64,000 nucleotides of DNA, taken from an uncultured bacterium. GTDB lineage: Bacteria > Actinomycetota > Coriobacteriia > Coriobacteriales > Coriobacteriaceae. The stretch is from positions 29,620-93,619 of the forward strand of contig CAJMOF010000011.1 of NCBI GenBank assembly GCA_905215065.1. Reading direction: 5' to 3'. The notes beneath the pieces are model-generated. The model did no database searches. It worked only from the letters and a program-made list of their open reading frames with translations, and was not told the DNA's origin. How positions within the stretch are numbered: the stretch's first letter is position 1; the number at the start of each line of letters is the position of its first letter. Of this stretch, positions 1 to 8,449 are shown one piece after another. The position numbers and the translations under genes were made by a program.

Positions 1-1
1 T

Positions 2-2794
2 GCGAACAACCTGCGCTCGCCGGCATCCGGCAAGCCGGTTAACATCCCCTCGCAGGACATGATCATCGGTGTGTACTACCTCACCCAGGTCCGCGACGGC
101 CTGCCCGGCGAGAACCACGTGTTCGCCAGCTTCGACGACGCGCTGCACGCCTATGACTGCCGCTCCGAGGTCGACATGCAGGCCAAGATCCAGGTCCGCG
201 TGTCCGCCGAGAACGCCAACGTCATCAACGAGGACGGCACCCGTATCTTCCGCGTCAAGAACGGCAAGAACGAGTTCGTCGACTACGACGTCACCGGCAA
301 CAAGACCGCGCGTTTTGAGACCTCTATCGGCCGCATCATCTTCAACCGCCAGTGCCTGCCCGAAGACTATGAGTTCATGAACTACAAGATGGTCAAGGGC
401 GACGTGGCCAAGCTGGTTGCCGACTGCTGCGATCGTTACCCCGAGGCCAAGGTCGGCCCGATCCTCGACGCCATCAAGTACTCCGGCTTCCACTACGCTA
501 CCCGCGCCGGCCTCACCATCTCGGTGTGGGACGCTCTCATCCCTGCCGAGAAGCAGGAGCTGCTCGACCGCGCCCAGGCCAACGTCGACCAGATCAACGA
601 GTACTTCGAGGAGGGCTTCATCAACGAGACGGAGCGCCACATCGAAGTCGTTAACGAGTGGACCGCTTGTACCGATAAGGTTGCAGCGCTCATGCTCGAC
701 TTGTTCGACGAGGAGAACCCGCTCTACATGATGGCCGACTCCGGCGCCCGTGGTTCTAAGACCCAGCTGCGTCAGCTCGGCGGCATGCGTGGCCTGATGG
801 CAGACATGTCCGGCGAGACGATCGACCTTCCCATTAAGGCGAACTTCCGCGAGGGCCTGCTGCCGCTCGAGTACTTCATTTCGACCTACGGCGCCCGTAA
901 GGGCCTGGTCGATACCGCATCCCACACCTCAGACTCTGGTTACCTGACCCGTCGTCTGGTCGACGTGGCCCAGGACGTCATCGTCCGCGAGGAGGACTGC
1001 GGTACGCACGAGGGCGTCACCTACAACCTCATCATCCCCGGCACCACCGACCTCAACACCGACCTCGTCGGCCGTTGCTTCATTGAGGACGTCGTGGCTC
1101 CCGATGGCACCGTGCTCTTTGAGCAGGACGGCTACATCGAGAAGGTCGCTGACATCCAGAAGATGGTCGATGCCGGCCTTAAGAAGGTCAAGCTTCGCGC
1201 GCTGCTCACCTGCCGCTCCAAGTACGGCGTGTGCCAGAAGTGCTACGGCTGGGATCTTTCCACCCGTCGTCCGGTCGCCATCGGTACCGCGGTCGGCATT
1301 ATTGCCGCCCAGTCCATCGGCGAGCCCGGTACGCAGCTTACGATGCGTACCATTCACTCCGGCGGCGTCGCTGGCGTCGACGATATTACGCAGGGTCTGC
1401 CTACGGTCAGCCGTATGTTCGATATCGTCGGCAACGTCAACGAGAAGATCCTGGGTCGCGAGGCCGAGCTGGCTCCGTACTCCGGCCACCTCTCGATTAA
1501 GCCCGAGAAGTCCGAGTACGTGCTGACGCTCACCGACTCCGAGGATCACACCCGTGTCCTCGACGAGCGTCGCGTCCCCGCTTCGGTGCGCTTCATGCCC
1601 GAGATCGAGGACGGCTGCGAGGTTCGCGCCGGCGACCAGATCACCAAGGGCTTCGTTAACTTCCGCAACCTGCGCAAGCTGACCGACATCGAGTCGACGA
1701 TGCACACCTTCGTCGAGAGCGTCAAGGACGTCTACACCAGCCAAGGCGTCGACCTGAACGACAAGCACATCGAGGTGCTCGCACGTCAGATGCTGCGTCG
1801 CGTTCAGATCACCAACCCCGGCGACTCCAAGTACCTACTTGGTCAGTACGTCGACCGCTACGAGTTTGCCGACGAGGTCGAGCGCGTTGCCCGTCTGGGC
1901 GGTCAGGCTCCCGTGGCCGAGCCCGTCATCCTGGGTACGCTCAAGGTCGCGTCCAACATCGACTCCTGGCTGTCGAGCGCTTCGTTCATCCGTACCGCTG
2001 GCGTCCTTACCGAGGCTGCCATCGAGGGCAAGGTCGACCACCTGCTCGACCTTAAGTCCAACGTCATCGTCGGTAAGAAGATCCCGGCTGGTACCGGCCT
2101 CAAGCCGTACGCCAACGCCAAGCTGACGTATCGCACGGCCGACGGCTACGTGGACATCGACGGCCCGGCTTCGCCCAACGCCAAGTCGCTGCCCGAGTGG
2201 GCTCCTGTGGAGCTCAAGGACCTGGACGAGCAGCTCCCGCAGCAGCTCGACTGGGCCGGCTACGACGAGTTCGGTGGTGCTGACGGTTCGTTCACCCGCA
2301 ACGGCCACACCATCTCCGCCGAGAAGGCTCGTCTGTACCTGTTCGACGACCTGGGCGTGTCGCAGCGCTGGACCAACAAGTTCAGCGAGGTTGGCATCGA
2401 GACGGTCGGCGACCTGGTTGGCAAGTCCGAGGAGGATCTGCTGCGCATCGATGGCATCGGCGCCAAGGCGATCGAGGAGCTCCGTGACGGCCTCGAGGCC
2501 CACGACCTGCTCTACATCCTCGAGAACAACGACGACGTTGCCGACGAGGAAGACCTCTCGCAGCTGCTGCAGATGGTCTTTAGCCCCGACGGTCCGGACG
2601 ACATCCTGCTGGGTACCTCCGCTCCGACGCATCACGCCGACGCCGACGAGGAGCTCCTGGGCGCCCCGATCGACGACAAGAAGGCTCCCGCCAACGGCGC
2701 GATCAACGAGGACATGGCTTCCCTCGACGAGCTGCTCAACCAGCTCGTGGACACCGACGACGCCGAAGAGGCCAAGGACAACGACGAGGAGTAA
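2..2794 (+). CDS. rpoC: RNA polymerase beta' subunit, C-terminal part (5' end outside window)
   Basis: The reading frame is open from base 2, so the gene enters from upstream; about 930 residues are visible. They hold the second half of beta': the zinc-binding cysteines (CRSKYGVCQKCYGW, about 1219-1254), the trigger-loop helix (QLTMRTIHSGGVAG, about 1335-1376) with the actinobacterial DDITQGLP continuation, and the conserved C-terminal SWLSSASFIRT block (about 1963-1995). Oddly, the protein then runs about 270 residues further. Bases 2328-2520 encode a helix-hairpin-helix module (GIETVGDLVGKSEEDLL, then IDGIGAKAIEEL) resembling the alpha-subunit C-terminal domain, followed by an acidic tail. 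Identity is certain; the meaning of the extra module is inference. Two hairpins follow the stop codon. Confidence 0.98.
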   Translation, partial: ANNLRSPASGKPVNIPSQDMIIGVYYLTQVRDGLPGENHVFASFDDALHAYDCRSEVDMQAKIQVRVSAENANVINEDGTRIFRVKNGKNEFVDYDVTGNKTARFETSIGRIIFNRQCLPEDYEFMNYKMVKGDVAKLVADCCDRYPEAKVGPILDAIKYSGFHYATRAGLTISVWDALIPAEKQELLDRAQANVDQINEYFEEGFINETERHIEVVNEWTACTDKVAALMLDLFDEENPLYMMADSGARGSKTQLRQLGGMRGLMADMSGETIDLPIKANFREGLLPLEYFISTYGARKGLVDTASHTSDSGYLTRRLVDVAQDVIVREEDCGTHEGVTYNLIIPGTTDLNTDLVGRCFIEDVVAPDGTVLFEQDGYIEKVADIQKMVDAGLKKVKLRALLTCRSKYGVCQKCYGWDLSTRRPVAIGTAVGIIAAQSIGEPGTQLTMRTIHSGGVAGVDDITQGLPTVSRMFDIVGNVNEKILGREAELAPYSGHLSIKPEKSEYVLTLTDSEDHTRVLDERRVPASVRFMPEIEDGCEVRAGDQITKGFVNFRNLRKLTDIESTMHTFVESVKDVYTSQGVDLNDKHIEVLARQMLRRVQITNPGDSKYLLGQYVDRYEFADEVERVARLGGQAPVAEPVILGTLKVASNIDSWLSSASFIRTAGVLTEAAIEGKVDHLLDLKSNVIVGKKIPAGTGLKPYANAKLTYRTADGYVDIDGPASPNAKSLPEWAPVELKDLDEQLPQQLDWAGYDEFGGADGSFTRNGHTISAEKARLYLFDDLGVSQRWTNKFSEVGIETVGDLVGKSEEDLLRIDGIGAKAIEELRDGLEAHDLLYILENNDDVADEEDLSQLLQMVFSPDGPDDILLGTSAPTHHADADEELLGAPIDDKKAPANGAINEDMASLDELLNQLVDTDDAEEAKDNDEE

Positions 2795-2800
2795 CTAGTT

Positions 2801-2822
2801 CCGCCGTTCTAACGAACGGCGG
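2801..2822 (+). other. 9-bp hairpin just after rpoC
   Basis: CCGCCGTTC and GAACGGCGG form a perfect 9-bp stem around a TAAC loop, 6 bases after the rpoC stop. No T run follows, so it is more likely a stabilising or processing hairpin than the terminator, which lies about 50 bases downstream. Confidence 0.6.
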
Positions 2823-2838
2823 CGACCTCCGTCGCTGC

Positions 2839-2938
2839 GCGGCCCCCAGAGCTACAATCTGTCATTCAAAAGGCAGGGCATGACCAGAAGGTCAATGCCC
2901 TGCCTTTTTCATGCCACCTTGTACGCTCTGGGGGCCGC
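2839..2938 (+). terminator. rpoC terminator inside a larger inverted repeat
   Basis: The core (2871-2909) pairs AGGCAGGGCATGACC with GGTCAATGCCCTGCCT (one bulge, AGAA loop) and ends in a T5 run, a textbook intrinsic terminator. It is nested in an outer 14-bp perfect inverted repeat, GCGGCCCCCAGAGC (2839-2852) and GCTCTGGGGGCCGC (2925-2938). The core and outer stems compete little, so both may form. Confidence 0.85.
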
Positions 2939-3027
2939 TCGCTTGCGTATGATCAACCTGTTGCGTTCCGTTGATCCCTTGCCAAAAAGGGACGGATTAA
3001 TTTTGGTAGGTTTTCCCTGCTTGAATT

Positions 3028-3054
3028 TGAAACATTCCGTTCGGTCAAAGCGTA
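3028..3054 (+). promoter_or_regulatory. ECF-type promoter of the sigma/anti-sigma pair
   Basis: TGAAAC (3028-3033) and CGTA (3051-3054) are separated by 17 bases. This is the -35/-10 pattern recognised by many ECF sigma factors (SigW-like TGAAAC with a 16-17 base spacer and CGTA). It lies about 50 bases before the ECF gene start, suggesting autoregulation. Apart from this and the rpoC terminator, I see nothing in 2795-3104. Confidence 0.6.
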
Positions 3055-3104
3055 TCTATGGTGAGGGCCTCATCGAGAAGCATTAACGTCACCGGGAGGT
3101 GATT

Positions 3105-3623
3105 ATGGAAGAACAAGCATTTAGACAGGCGGTCGAAGATCACCGGGATGTCGTGTTTCGAATCGCGTTGACGTACCTGCGCGATCGTGCCGATGCCGAT
3201 GATGTCGCACAAGACGTCTTTCTGAAGTTACTCAAAAGCGATGCGCAATTTGAAAGCTGGGAACATCTTCGTCGATGGCTTATCCGGGTCACGATCAATG
3301 AATGTAAATCTCTCTTTCGAAAGCCGTGGAGGCGCGTGGAGGATATTGAGAATCTGGCCGATTCGCTTTCGACGGCGCAGGAGGAGACCAAGGCGGTCCT
3401 GTCAGACGTTATGCGACTTCCGGAGCGATTCCGTGTCCCCATCGTGCTCTATTACTATCTGGGCTTTTCGACCTCAGAGATTGCCGAGTTACTGCATGTG
3501 CCAGCCGCGACCGTTCGAACGCGTTTAGCTCGCGGTCGATCGAAGCTCAAATTCATCCTAGAGGAGGGCGACCGTGAAATCCAACCAAATCAAGCAGGCC
3601 TTCGAGTCCGTCCAAGCCGATAG
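3105..3623 (+). CDS. ECF-family RNA polymerase sigma factor
   Basis: A 172-residue sigma-70 family protein of ECF size. Region 2 is residues 10-42 (EDHRDVVFRIALTYLRDRA, then DADDVAQDVFLKLL); region 4 with its helix-turn-helix is residues 105-150 (LPERFRVPIVLYYYLGFS, then TSEIAELLHVPAATVRTRLA). The ATG at 3105 is preferred because GGAGG at 3095-3099 sits 5 bases upstream; an in-frame GTG at 3099 overlaps that Shine-Dalgarno. The next gene starts inside its 3' end, typical of translationally coupled sigma/anti-sigma pairs. A matching ECF promoter lies upstream. The stimulus and regulon are unknown. Confidence 0.93.
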   Translation: MEEQAFRQAVEDHRDVVFRIALTYLRDRADADDVAQDVFLKLLKSDAQFESWEHLRRWLIRVTINECKSLFRKPWRRVEDIENLADSLSTAQEETKAVLSDVMRLPERFRVPIVLYYYLGFSTSEIAELLHVPAATVRTRLARGRSKLKFILEEGDREIQPNQAGLRVRPSR

Positions 3624-4650
3624 CGATCTTGCTGACCGTGTTCTTTATGCCGCTGCTGGTGAGCCGCTTCGCCGAAAGGGTCACGCGAAGCCTCTGTATG
3701 TTGCCGTGATCGGATGCCTTGCCGGAGTGCTGGCGACCGGAGGGGTCGCCTACGCCGTCGTCAATTCCAGCTATTTTGCCTCTGCCTGGGGAAACCATGG
3801 CAACGGAGAGTCCATTACCTGGACTCAAGATGGCTCGTCGGGGACTAAATATACCTACACCAGAGAGTTTGGTGATGGTATCGCGCCCCAAAGCTTGGAG
3901 GGTTCAGTACAGAAGGTCAATCTGTCCGTCGAGGGCAACGGCTATACACTCGACATTCATGATATGGCTATCGATAAAAGCGGTTGCGGTGCCGTGACGT
4001 TTACGTTGTCCAATCCAAATGGTGTTAACTACTACAAGCCGGCAGCAGAGACTGGCGAACTTGTTCTCTATGGTGAAGAAGAACAAGGCATCGGCACGCC
4101 CAGCATGAACTTCGGCGAGGAATGGGCTGACACACGCTGCACAATCGATAAGGACACGTCAAGCGACACGGTCATTAATGGCACGATGTACTTTGCCTCG
4201 TGGGATCGCAAGCGAGATTTTGGAAATGCGGTCACCTGGAATATCAGCTGGAGGGAGGGCGAAGGTGAGGATGCGAAGCTGTTCGAGGCATCGACGCCCG
4301 AGTTTAGCGTCGGAGCGTACGTCGATACAAAGGAGCTCCACTCCGACGACTCGCCTCTTGAGATAAGCCCGTTTTCCATCCAGACGCACATCGATGATCT
4401 GGGCTATGAAGCAGTTGATCATAAACTGACCGTCAGCTACAAGGATGGATCGGAGCAGATTATCGAAGATGACGACGCAGGGGCGTACAATTTCTATGTT
4501 TCGATGGCACGCAATAGCGGAGAGAACATTTGGGTGCCAACGAAGTTGATTGATGTCGATCAAGTGGTCTCGGTAACCCTCGAGGGCGCGAGGTACACAT
4601 CAACGGGGGAGAACGAAACGAAAGTACCCTTTACCATCGTCTATTCGTAA
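3574..4650 (+). CDS. Membrane-anchored partner of the ECF sigma factor (probable anti-sigma, DUF4179-like)
   Basis: GTG start with GAGGAGGG at 3561-3568; the first 50 bases overlap the sigma gene. The 358-residue product has a short basic cytoplasmic segment (1-40), one transmembrane helix (about 41-63, LYVAVIGCLAGVLATGGVAY) and a large extracytoplasmic domain of about 290 residues. This layout fits a transmembrane anti-sigma factor, with the outer domain sensing and the N-terminus holding the sigma factor. No classical zinc anti-sigma HxxxCxxC motif is visible in the short N-terminus, so the binding mode is unclear. The role rests on overlap and topology, not on a family motif I can prove. 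A strong terminator follows. Confidence 0.75.
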   Translation: MKSNQIKQAFESVQADSDLADRVLYAAAGEPLRRKGHAKPLYVAVIGCLAGVLATGGVAYAVVNSSYFASAWGNHGNGESITWTQDGSSGTKYTYTREFGDGIAPQSLEGSVQKVNLSVEGNGYTLDIHDMAIDKSGCGAVTFTLSNPNGVNYYKPAAETGELVLYGEEEQGIGTPSMNFGEEWADTRCTIDKDTSSDTVINGTMYFASWDRKRDFGNAVTWNISWREGEGEDAKLFEASTPEFSVGAYVDTKELHSDDSPLEISPFSIQTHIDDLGYEAVDHKLTVSYKDGSEQIIEDDDAGAYNFYVSMARNSGENIWVPTKLIDVDQVVSVTLEGARYTSTGENETKVPFTIVYS

Positions 4651-4654
4651 GGTC

Positions 4655-4689
4655 TAGGCCGCTTCCCAAGAGGGGAAGCGGCCTATTTT
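4655..4689 (+). terminator. Intrinsic terminator after the sigma/anti-sigma pair
   Basis: TAGGCCGCTTCCC and GGGAAGCGGCCTA form a 13-bp stem with a 4-5 base loop, followed by TTTT. Confidence 0.9.
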
Positions 4690-4797
4690 GCGTTACATGG
4701 ACGGCTGGAATGGGCACTTGCGCACAGGCGGGGATTCCTTTTATGGAGGCTTTGCGGAAATATAGCTATTTTGGGATACGCCCGGCGGCGTGGTCTG

Positions 4798-4826
4798 TTG
4801 ACGGCACAGCTAACGCCACGTATCCT
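4798..4826 (+). promoter_or_regulatory. Housekeeping promoter for rpsL-rpsG-fusA-rpsJ
   Basis: TTGACG (4798-4803), a 17-base spacer and TATCCT (4821-4826), about 95 bases before rpsL. The -10 region is part of an inverted repeat with sequence upstream of the -35 (GGATACG near 4774 and CGTATCC), and the upstream arm contains GATACGCCCG, also found in the rplC leader. Confidence 0.6.
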
Positions 4827-4919
4827 ATCGAACTGCGTGTTTCGTAGGGGGATGCTGACCCCTCGATTCAAGCCGTTGCACTTTACAGAAAGCTGGAATC
4901 ATTCGAGAAGGAGTACGCT

Positions 4920-5297
4920 TTGCCTACTATTAACCAGCTGGTTCGCCAGGGCCGTCGTTCCGTGCCCAAGAAGTCCAAGAACGCTGCTCTGCAGCACAAC
5001 TCCCAGAAGCGCGGCGTGTGCACCCGCGTCTTCACCACGAGCCCCAAGAAGCCGAACTCGGCTCTTCGTAAGGTTGCCCGTGTTCGCCTTGTCAACGGCA
5101 TCGAAGTTACTGCTTACATCCCGGGTGAGGGCCACAACCTGCAGGAGCACTCCATCGTGCTCGTCCGCGGCGGTCGTGTCCGTGACCTCCCTGGTGTCCG
5201 TTATCACGTCATCCGTGGCGCCTACGACGCTGCTCCGGTCCAGAACCGTATGCAGGCCCGTTCCAAGTACGGTGCTAAGCGCCCCAAGGCTAAATAA
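4920..5297 (+). CDS. rpsL: 30S ribosomal protein S12
   Basis: The 125-residue S12 of the decoding centre. The TTG start at 4920 is set by AGAAGGAG just upstream and the canonical N-terminus PTINQLVRQGR. Conserved segments include TTSPKKPNSALRKV (Lys43, the classical streptomycin residue, is present) and GEGHNLQEHS. Residue 88 is Arg (codon CGT at 5181-5183, GGRVRDLPGVRYH) where E. coli and most species have Lys; Lys88Arg is a known streptomycin-resistance substitution elsewhere. First gene of an rpsL-rpsG-fusA-rpsJ run. Confidence 0.98.
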   Translation: MPTINQLVRQGRRSVPKKSKNAALQHNSQKRGVCTRVFTTSPKKPNSALRKVARVRLVNGIEVTAYIPGEGHNLQEHSIVLVRGGRVRDLPGVRYHVIRGAYDAAPVQNRMQARSKYGAKRPKAK

Positions 5298-5371
5298 GCC
5301 AGATAACGTTTTGATACTTTCGCCGTGTGCCGTCTTGAGCGCCGCACGGTAGACACTTAAGGAGATTTCAC

Positions 5372-5845
5372 ATGCCGCGTCGTGCAGCAGCTAATCGTCG
5401 TGAGGTTCAGCCTGACGCCGTTTACAACAACCGCCTGGTGACTCAGCTCATCAACAAGGTCCTTCTTGACGGCAAGAAGGCCACCGCTGAGCGCATCGTT
5501 TACACCGCTTTCGAGATCGTTGCCGAGAAGTCCGAGGGTGGCGACGCTCTCGCTACCTTCAAGAAGGCTATGGACAACGTCAAGCCCACGCTCGAGGTTA
5601 AGCCCAAGCGTGTCGGTGGCGCTACCTATCAGGTCCCGATGGAGGTCAACTCCCGTCGTTCCACCGCTCTGGGTATCCGCTGGATCGTCAACTTCTCCCG
5701 CGCTCGCAAGGAGAAGACCATGGCCGAGCGTCTCGCCAACGAGATCCTCGACGCTTCCAACGGCCTGGGCGCTTCCGTCAAGAAGCGTGAGGACGTCTTC
5801 AAGATGGCCGAGGCCAACCGCGCGTTCTCTCACTATCGTTGGTAA
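5372..5845 (+). CDS. rpsG: 30S ribosomal protein S7
   Basis: 157 residues, full length, starting PRRAAANRREV and ending RAFSHYRW as in bacterial S7, the primary assembly protein of the 30S head that binds the 3' major domain of 16S rRNA and contacts E-site tRNA. AAGGAG precedes the ATG. It lies 74 bases after rpsL and 19 bases before fusA, in the standard str-operon order. Confidence 0.98.
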   Translation: MPRRAAANRREVQPDAVYNNRLVTQLINKVLLDGKKATAERIVYTAFEIVAEKSEGGDALATFKKAMDNVKPTLEVKPKRVGGATYQVPMEVNSRRSTALGIRWIVNFSRARKEKTMAERLANEILDASNGLGASVKKREDVFKMAEANRAFSHYRW

Positions 5846-5864
5846 GTTAAGGTAAGGAACTAAC

Positions 5865-7964
5865 ATGGCTAAGCCTAAGTACAAGCTTTCCGATACCCGT
5901 AACATCGGCATCATGGCTCACATCGATGCCGGTAAGACCACCACGACCGAGCGTATTCTTTACTACACCGGTAAGACCCACAAGATCGGTGAGGTCCATG
6001 AGGGCGCTGCCACCATGGACTGGATGGTTCAGGAGCAGGAGCGCGGCGTAACCATTACCTCCGCTGCTACCACGTGCTTCTGGAACAAGGACGGTAAGGA
6101 CTACCGCATCCAGATCATCGACACCCCGGGCCACGTTGACTTCACCGCCGAGGTCGAGCGCTGCCTGCGCGTCCTCGATGGCGCTGTCGCCGTCTTCGAC
6201 GCCGTTGCCGGCGTTCAGCCCCAGTCTGAGACCGTTTGGCGTCAGGCTTCTACCTTCAACGTCCCCCGCATCGCCTTCATCAACAAGTATGACCGCGTGG
6301 GCGCTGACTTCTTCAACGCTATCGAGACCATGAAGGATCGTCTCGACGCTAACGCCGTGGCCGCTCAGGTCCCGATGGGCGCCGAGGACAACTTCTGGGG
6401 CGTCATCGACCTGGTCACCATGACCGCATGGGACTTCAAGGCCGACGAGAAGGGTATGACCTACCCCGAGCCGATGGACGAGATCCCGGCTGAGTTTGCC
6501 GACATCGCTGCCACCAAGCGCGAGGAGCTCCTTGACGCTGCTGCCAGCTTTGACGACGAGCTCATGGAGAAGATCCTCATGGAGGAGGACTTCACCGTCG
6601 AGGAGCTCAAGGCTGCTCTGCGCAAGGGCGTTCTGGCCAACGAGCTCAACCTCGTCTTCGTGGGTTCCGCCTACAAGAACAAGGGCGTTCAGGAGCTGCT
6701 CGACGCTGTCGTCGACTACCTGCCCAGCCCGCTCGACGTTGAGGCCGTCACCGGTACCGATCCGGACACCGGCGAGGAGATTCAGCGTCATCCTTCCTTC
6801 GACGAGCCCTTCTCCGGCCTGGTCTTCAAGATCATGACCGACCCGTTCGTCGGTAAGCTCACCTATGTCCGCGTTTACTCCGGCCGTGCCGAGTCCGGCT
6901 CCTACGTGGTCAACGCTTCCAATGGTCAGCGCGAGCGCCTCGGCCGCATCCTCGAGATGAACGCCGCCGAGCGTATCGACCGTGATGACGCTGCCGCCGG
7001 CGACATCGTCGCTTGCGTCGGCTTCAAGAACTCCACCACCGGTGACACCCTGTGCGCCGAGGGCAAGGAGATCGTCCTCGAGAAGATCGAGTTCGCTAAG
7101 CCCGTTATCGACGTTGCCATCGAGCCCAAGACCAAGGCCGAGCAGGACAAGATGTCCCTGGCTCTGACCAAGCTCGCCGAGGAGGACCCGACCTTCCAGG
7201 TGTCCACCAACCACGAGACCGGCCAGACCATCATCGCCGGCATGGGCGAGCTGCACCTCGAGATCATCGTCGACCGTCTGCTCCGTGAGTTCAAGGTTGA
7301 CGCTAACGTTGGTAAGCCCCAGGTTGCCTACCGCGAGACCGCTGGTCACGACGTCGAGAAGGCTGAGGGCAAGTTCGTCCGTCAGTCCGGTGGTCGTGGT
7401 CAGTACGGCCACGCCGTCATCAAGCTCGAGAAGATGGAGGAGGGCTTTGGCTACGAGTTCGTCAACGCTATCGTCGGCGGCGTCGTGCCCAAGGAGTACA
7501 TCCCGTCCATCGACAAGGGCATCCAGGAGGCCCTGAACACCGGTGTTATCGCCGGCTTCCCGGTCCTCGACGTTAAGGTCACCCTGTTCGACGGTTCTTA
7601 CCACGAGGTCGACTCCTCCGAGGCCGCCTTCAAGATCGCCGGTTCCATGGCTATCAAGGACGCTCTCAAGAAGTCCGATCCGCAGCTGCTCGAGCCGATC
7701 ATGGCTGTCGAGGTCGAGACCCCCGAGCAGTACATGGGCGACGTTATGGGCAACCTCTCCGGTCGCCGCGGCAAGATCGAGGGCATGGAGGATCGCAAGA
7801 ACAGCAAGCTCATCCGTGCCAAGGTGCCGCTGGGCGAGATGTTCGGTTACGCTACCGACCTTCGCTCCCAGACCCAGGGCCGTGCATCCTACACGATGCA
7901 GTTCGACTCTTATGAGCCCGCGCCCAAGTCCATCGTGGACGAGGTCATGAGCAAGAACGCCTAA
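5865..7964 (+). CDS. fusA: Translation elongation factor G
   Basis: 699-residue GTPase that drives ribosomal translocation. GTPase motifs are intact: G1 AHIDAGKTTTTE (18-29), G3 DTPGHVDF (86-93) and G4 NKYD (about 140), where most EF-Gs have NKMD. The C-terminal GYATDLRSQTQGRASYTM block of domain V is present. In E. coli tufA follows fusA; here rpsJ follows after 60 bases, so EF-Tu must be encoded elsewhere. Confidence 0.98.
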   Translation: MAKPKYKLSDTRNIGIMAHIDAGKTTTTERILYYTGKTHKIGEVHEGAATMDWMVQEQERGVTITSAATTCFWNKDGKDYRIQIIDTPGHVDFTAEVERCLRVLDGAVAVFDAVAGVQPQSETVWRQASTFNVPRIAFINKYDRVGADFFNAIETMKDRLDANAVAAQVPMGAEDNFWGVIDLVTMTAWDFKADEKGMTYPEPMDEIPAEFADIAATKREELLDAAASFDDELMEKILMEEDFTVEELKAALRKGVLANELNLVFVGSAYKNKGVQELLDAVVDYLPSPLDVEAVTGTDPDTGEEIQRHPSFDEPFSGLVFKIMTDPFVGKLTYVRVYSGRAESGSYVVNASNGQRERLGRILEMNAAERIDRDDAAAGDIVACVGFKNSTTGDTLCAEGKEIVLEKIEFAKPVIDVAIEPKTKAEQDKMSLALTKLAEEDPTFQVSTNHETGQTIIAGMGELHLEIIVDRLLREFKVDANVGKPQVAYRETAGHDVEKAEGKFVRQSGGRGQYGHAVIKLEKMEEGFGYEFVNAIVGGVVPKEYIPSIDKGIQEALNTGVIAGFPVLDVKVTLFDGSYHEVDSSEAAFKIAGSMAIKDALKKSDPQLLEPIMAVEVETPEQYMGDVMGNLSGRRGKIEGMEDRKNSKLIRAKVPLGEMFGYATDLRSQTQGRASYTMQFDSYEPAPKSIVDEVMSKNA

Positions 7965-8024
7965 GTTCGAGCTCCCTGTTACGTAATCCGCGAGAACATC
8001 TCTCGCACTCTTTGGAGGTTTAAG

Positions 8025-8333
8025 TTGGCTACCCAGAAGATCCGCATTCGCCTCAAGGGCTATGATCACGAGGTCGTCGATCAGTCCGCGAAGCTCATCG
8101 TCGAGACCGCTCAGAAGACCGGCGCTCGCGTTTCCGGTCCTGTCCCCCTGCCCACCGAGCGCAACCTGTACACGGTTATCCGCTCGCCGCACGTGAACAA
8201 GGACTCCCGTGAGCAGTTCGAGATGCGCACCCACAAGCGCCTCATCGACATCCTCGACCCCACCTCGGGCACCGTTGATTCGCTTATGCGTCTCGACCTC
8301 CCCGCTGGCGTCGACATCGACATCAAGCTCTAA
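8025..8333 (+). CDS. rpsJ: 30S ribosomal protein S10
   Basis: 102-residue S10, also the NusG/NusB partner in antitermination. Start is TTG at 8025, with GGAGG upstream and the canonical N-terminus ATQKIRIRLKGYDHEVVD. Family blocks GPVPLPTER and HVNKDSREQFEMRTHKRLIDI are intact. In most bacteria rpsJ opens the S10 operon directly before rplC. Here it closes the str cluster with its own terminator, and rplC lies about 13.9 kb away beyond the fatty-acid genes. Confidence 0.98.
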   Translation: MATQKIRIRLKGYDHEVVDQSAKLIVETAQKTGARVSGPVPLPTERNLYTVIRSPHVNKDSREQFEMRTHKRLIDILDPTSGTVDSLMRLDLPAGVDIDIKL

Positions 8334-8352
8334 GCGATATTCCTCATAGCTT

Positions 8353-8396
8353 AAAGGGCCCCGCTGCCATTACGGTAGCGGGGCTCTTTTGTTTTG
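8353..8396 (+). terminator. Terminator after rpsJ
   Basis: GCCCCGCTGCC pairs with GGTAGCGGGGC (one G-U pair) around an ATTAC loop and is followed by TCTTTTGTTTT. It ends the str-type ribosomal cluster before the convergent birA gene. Confidence 0.88.
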
Positions 8397-8449
8397 CATG
8401 ATGGGTTTGGATCGCCGGGTAAGGCTGCCGAGCGGCTGGCTGTGGCGAC

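Noticed and set aside
2880..3086. Small + strand frame after rpoC
   Set aside because: It begins inside the rpoC terminator stem, has no Shine-Dalgarno and runs through the ECF promoter.
5847..8234. Very long minus-strand open frame (795 codons) opposite fusA, and similar ones opposite rpoC, rpsC, ygfK, ssnA and others
   Set aside because: They mirror strongly biased codon use (G/C third positions) of the sense genes, have low-complexity Leu/Val/Asp composition and no family motifs.
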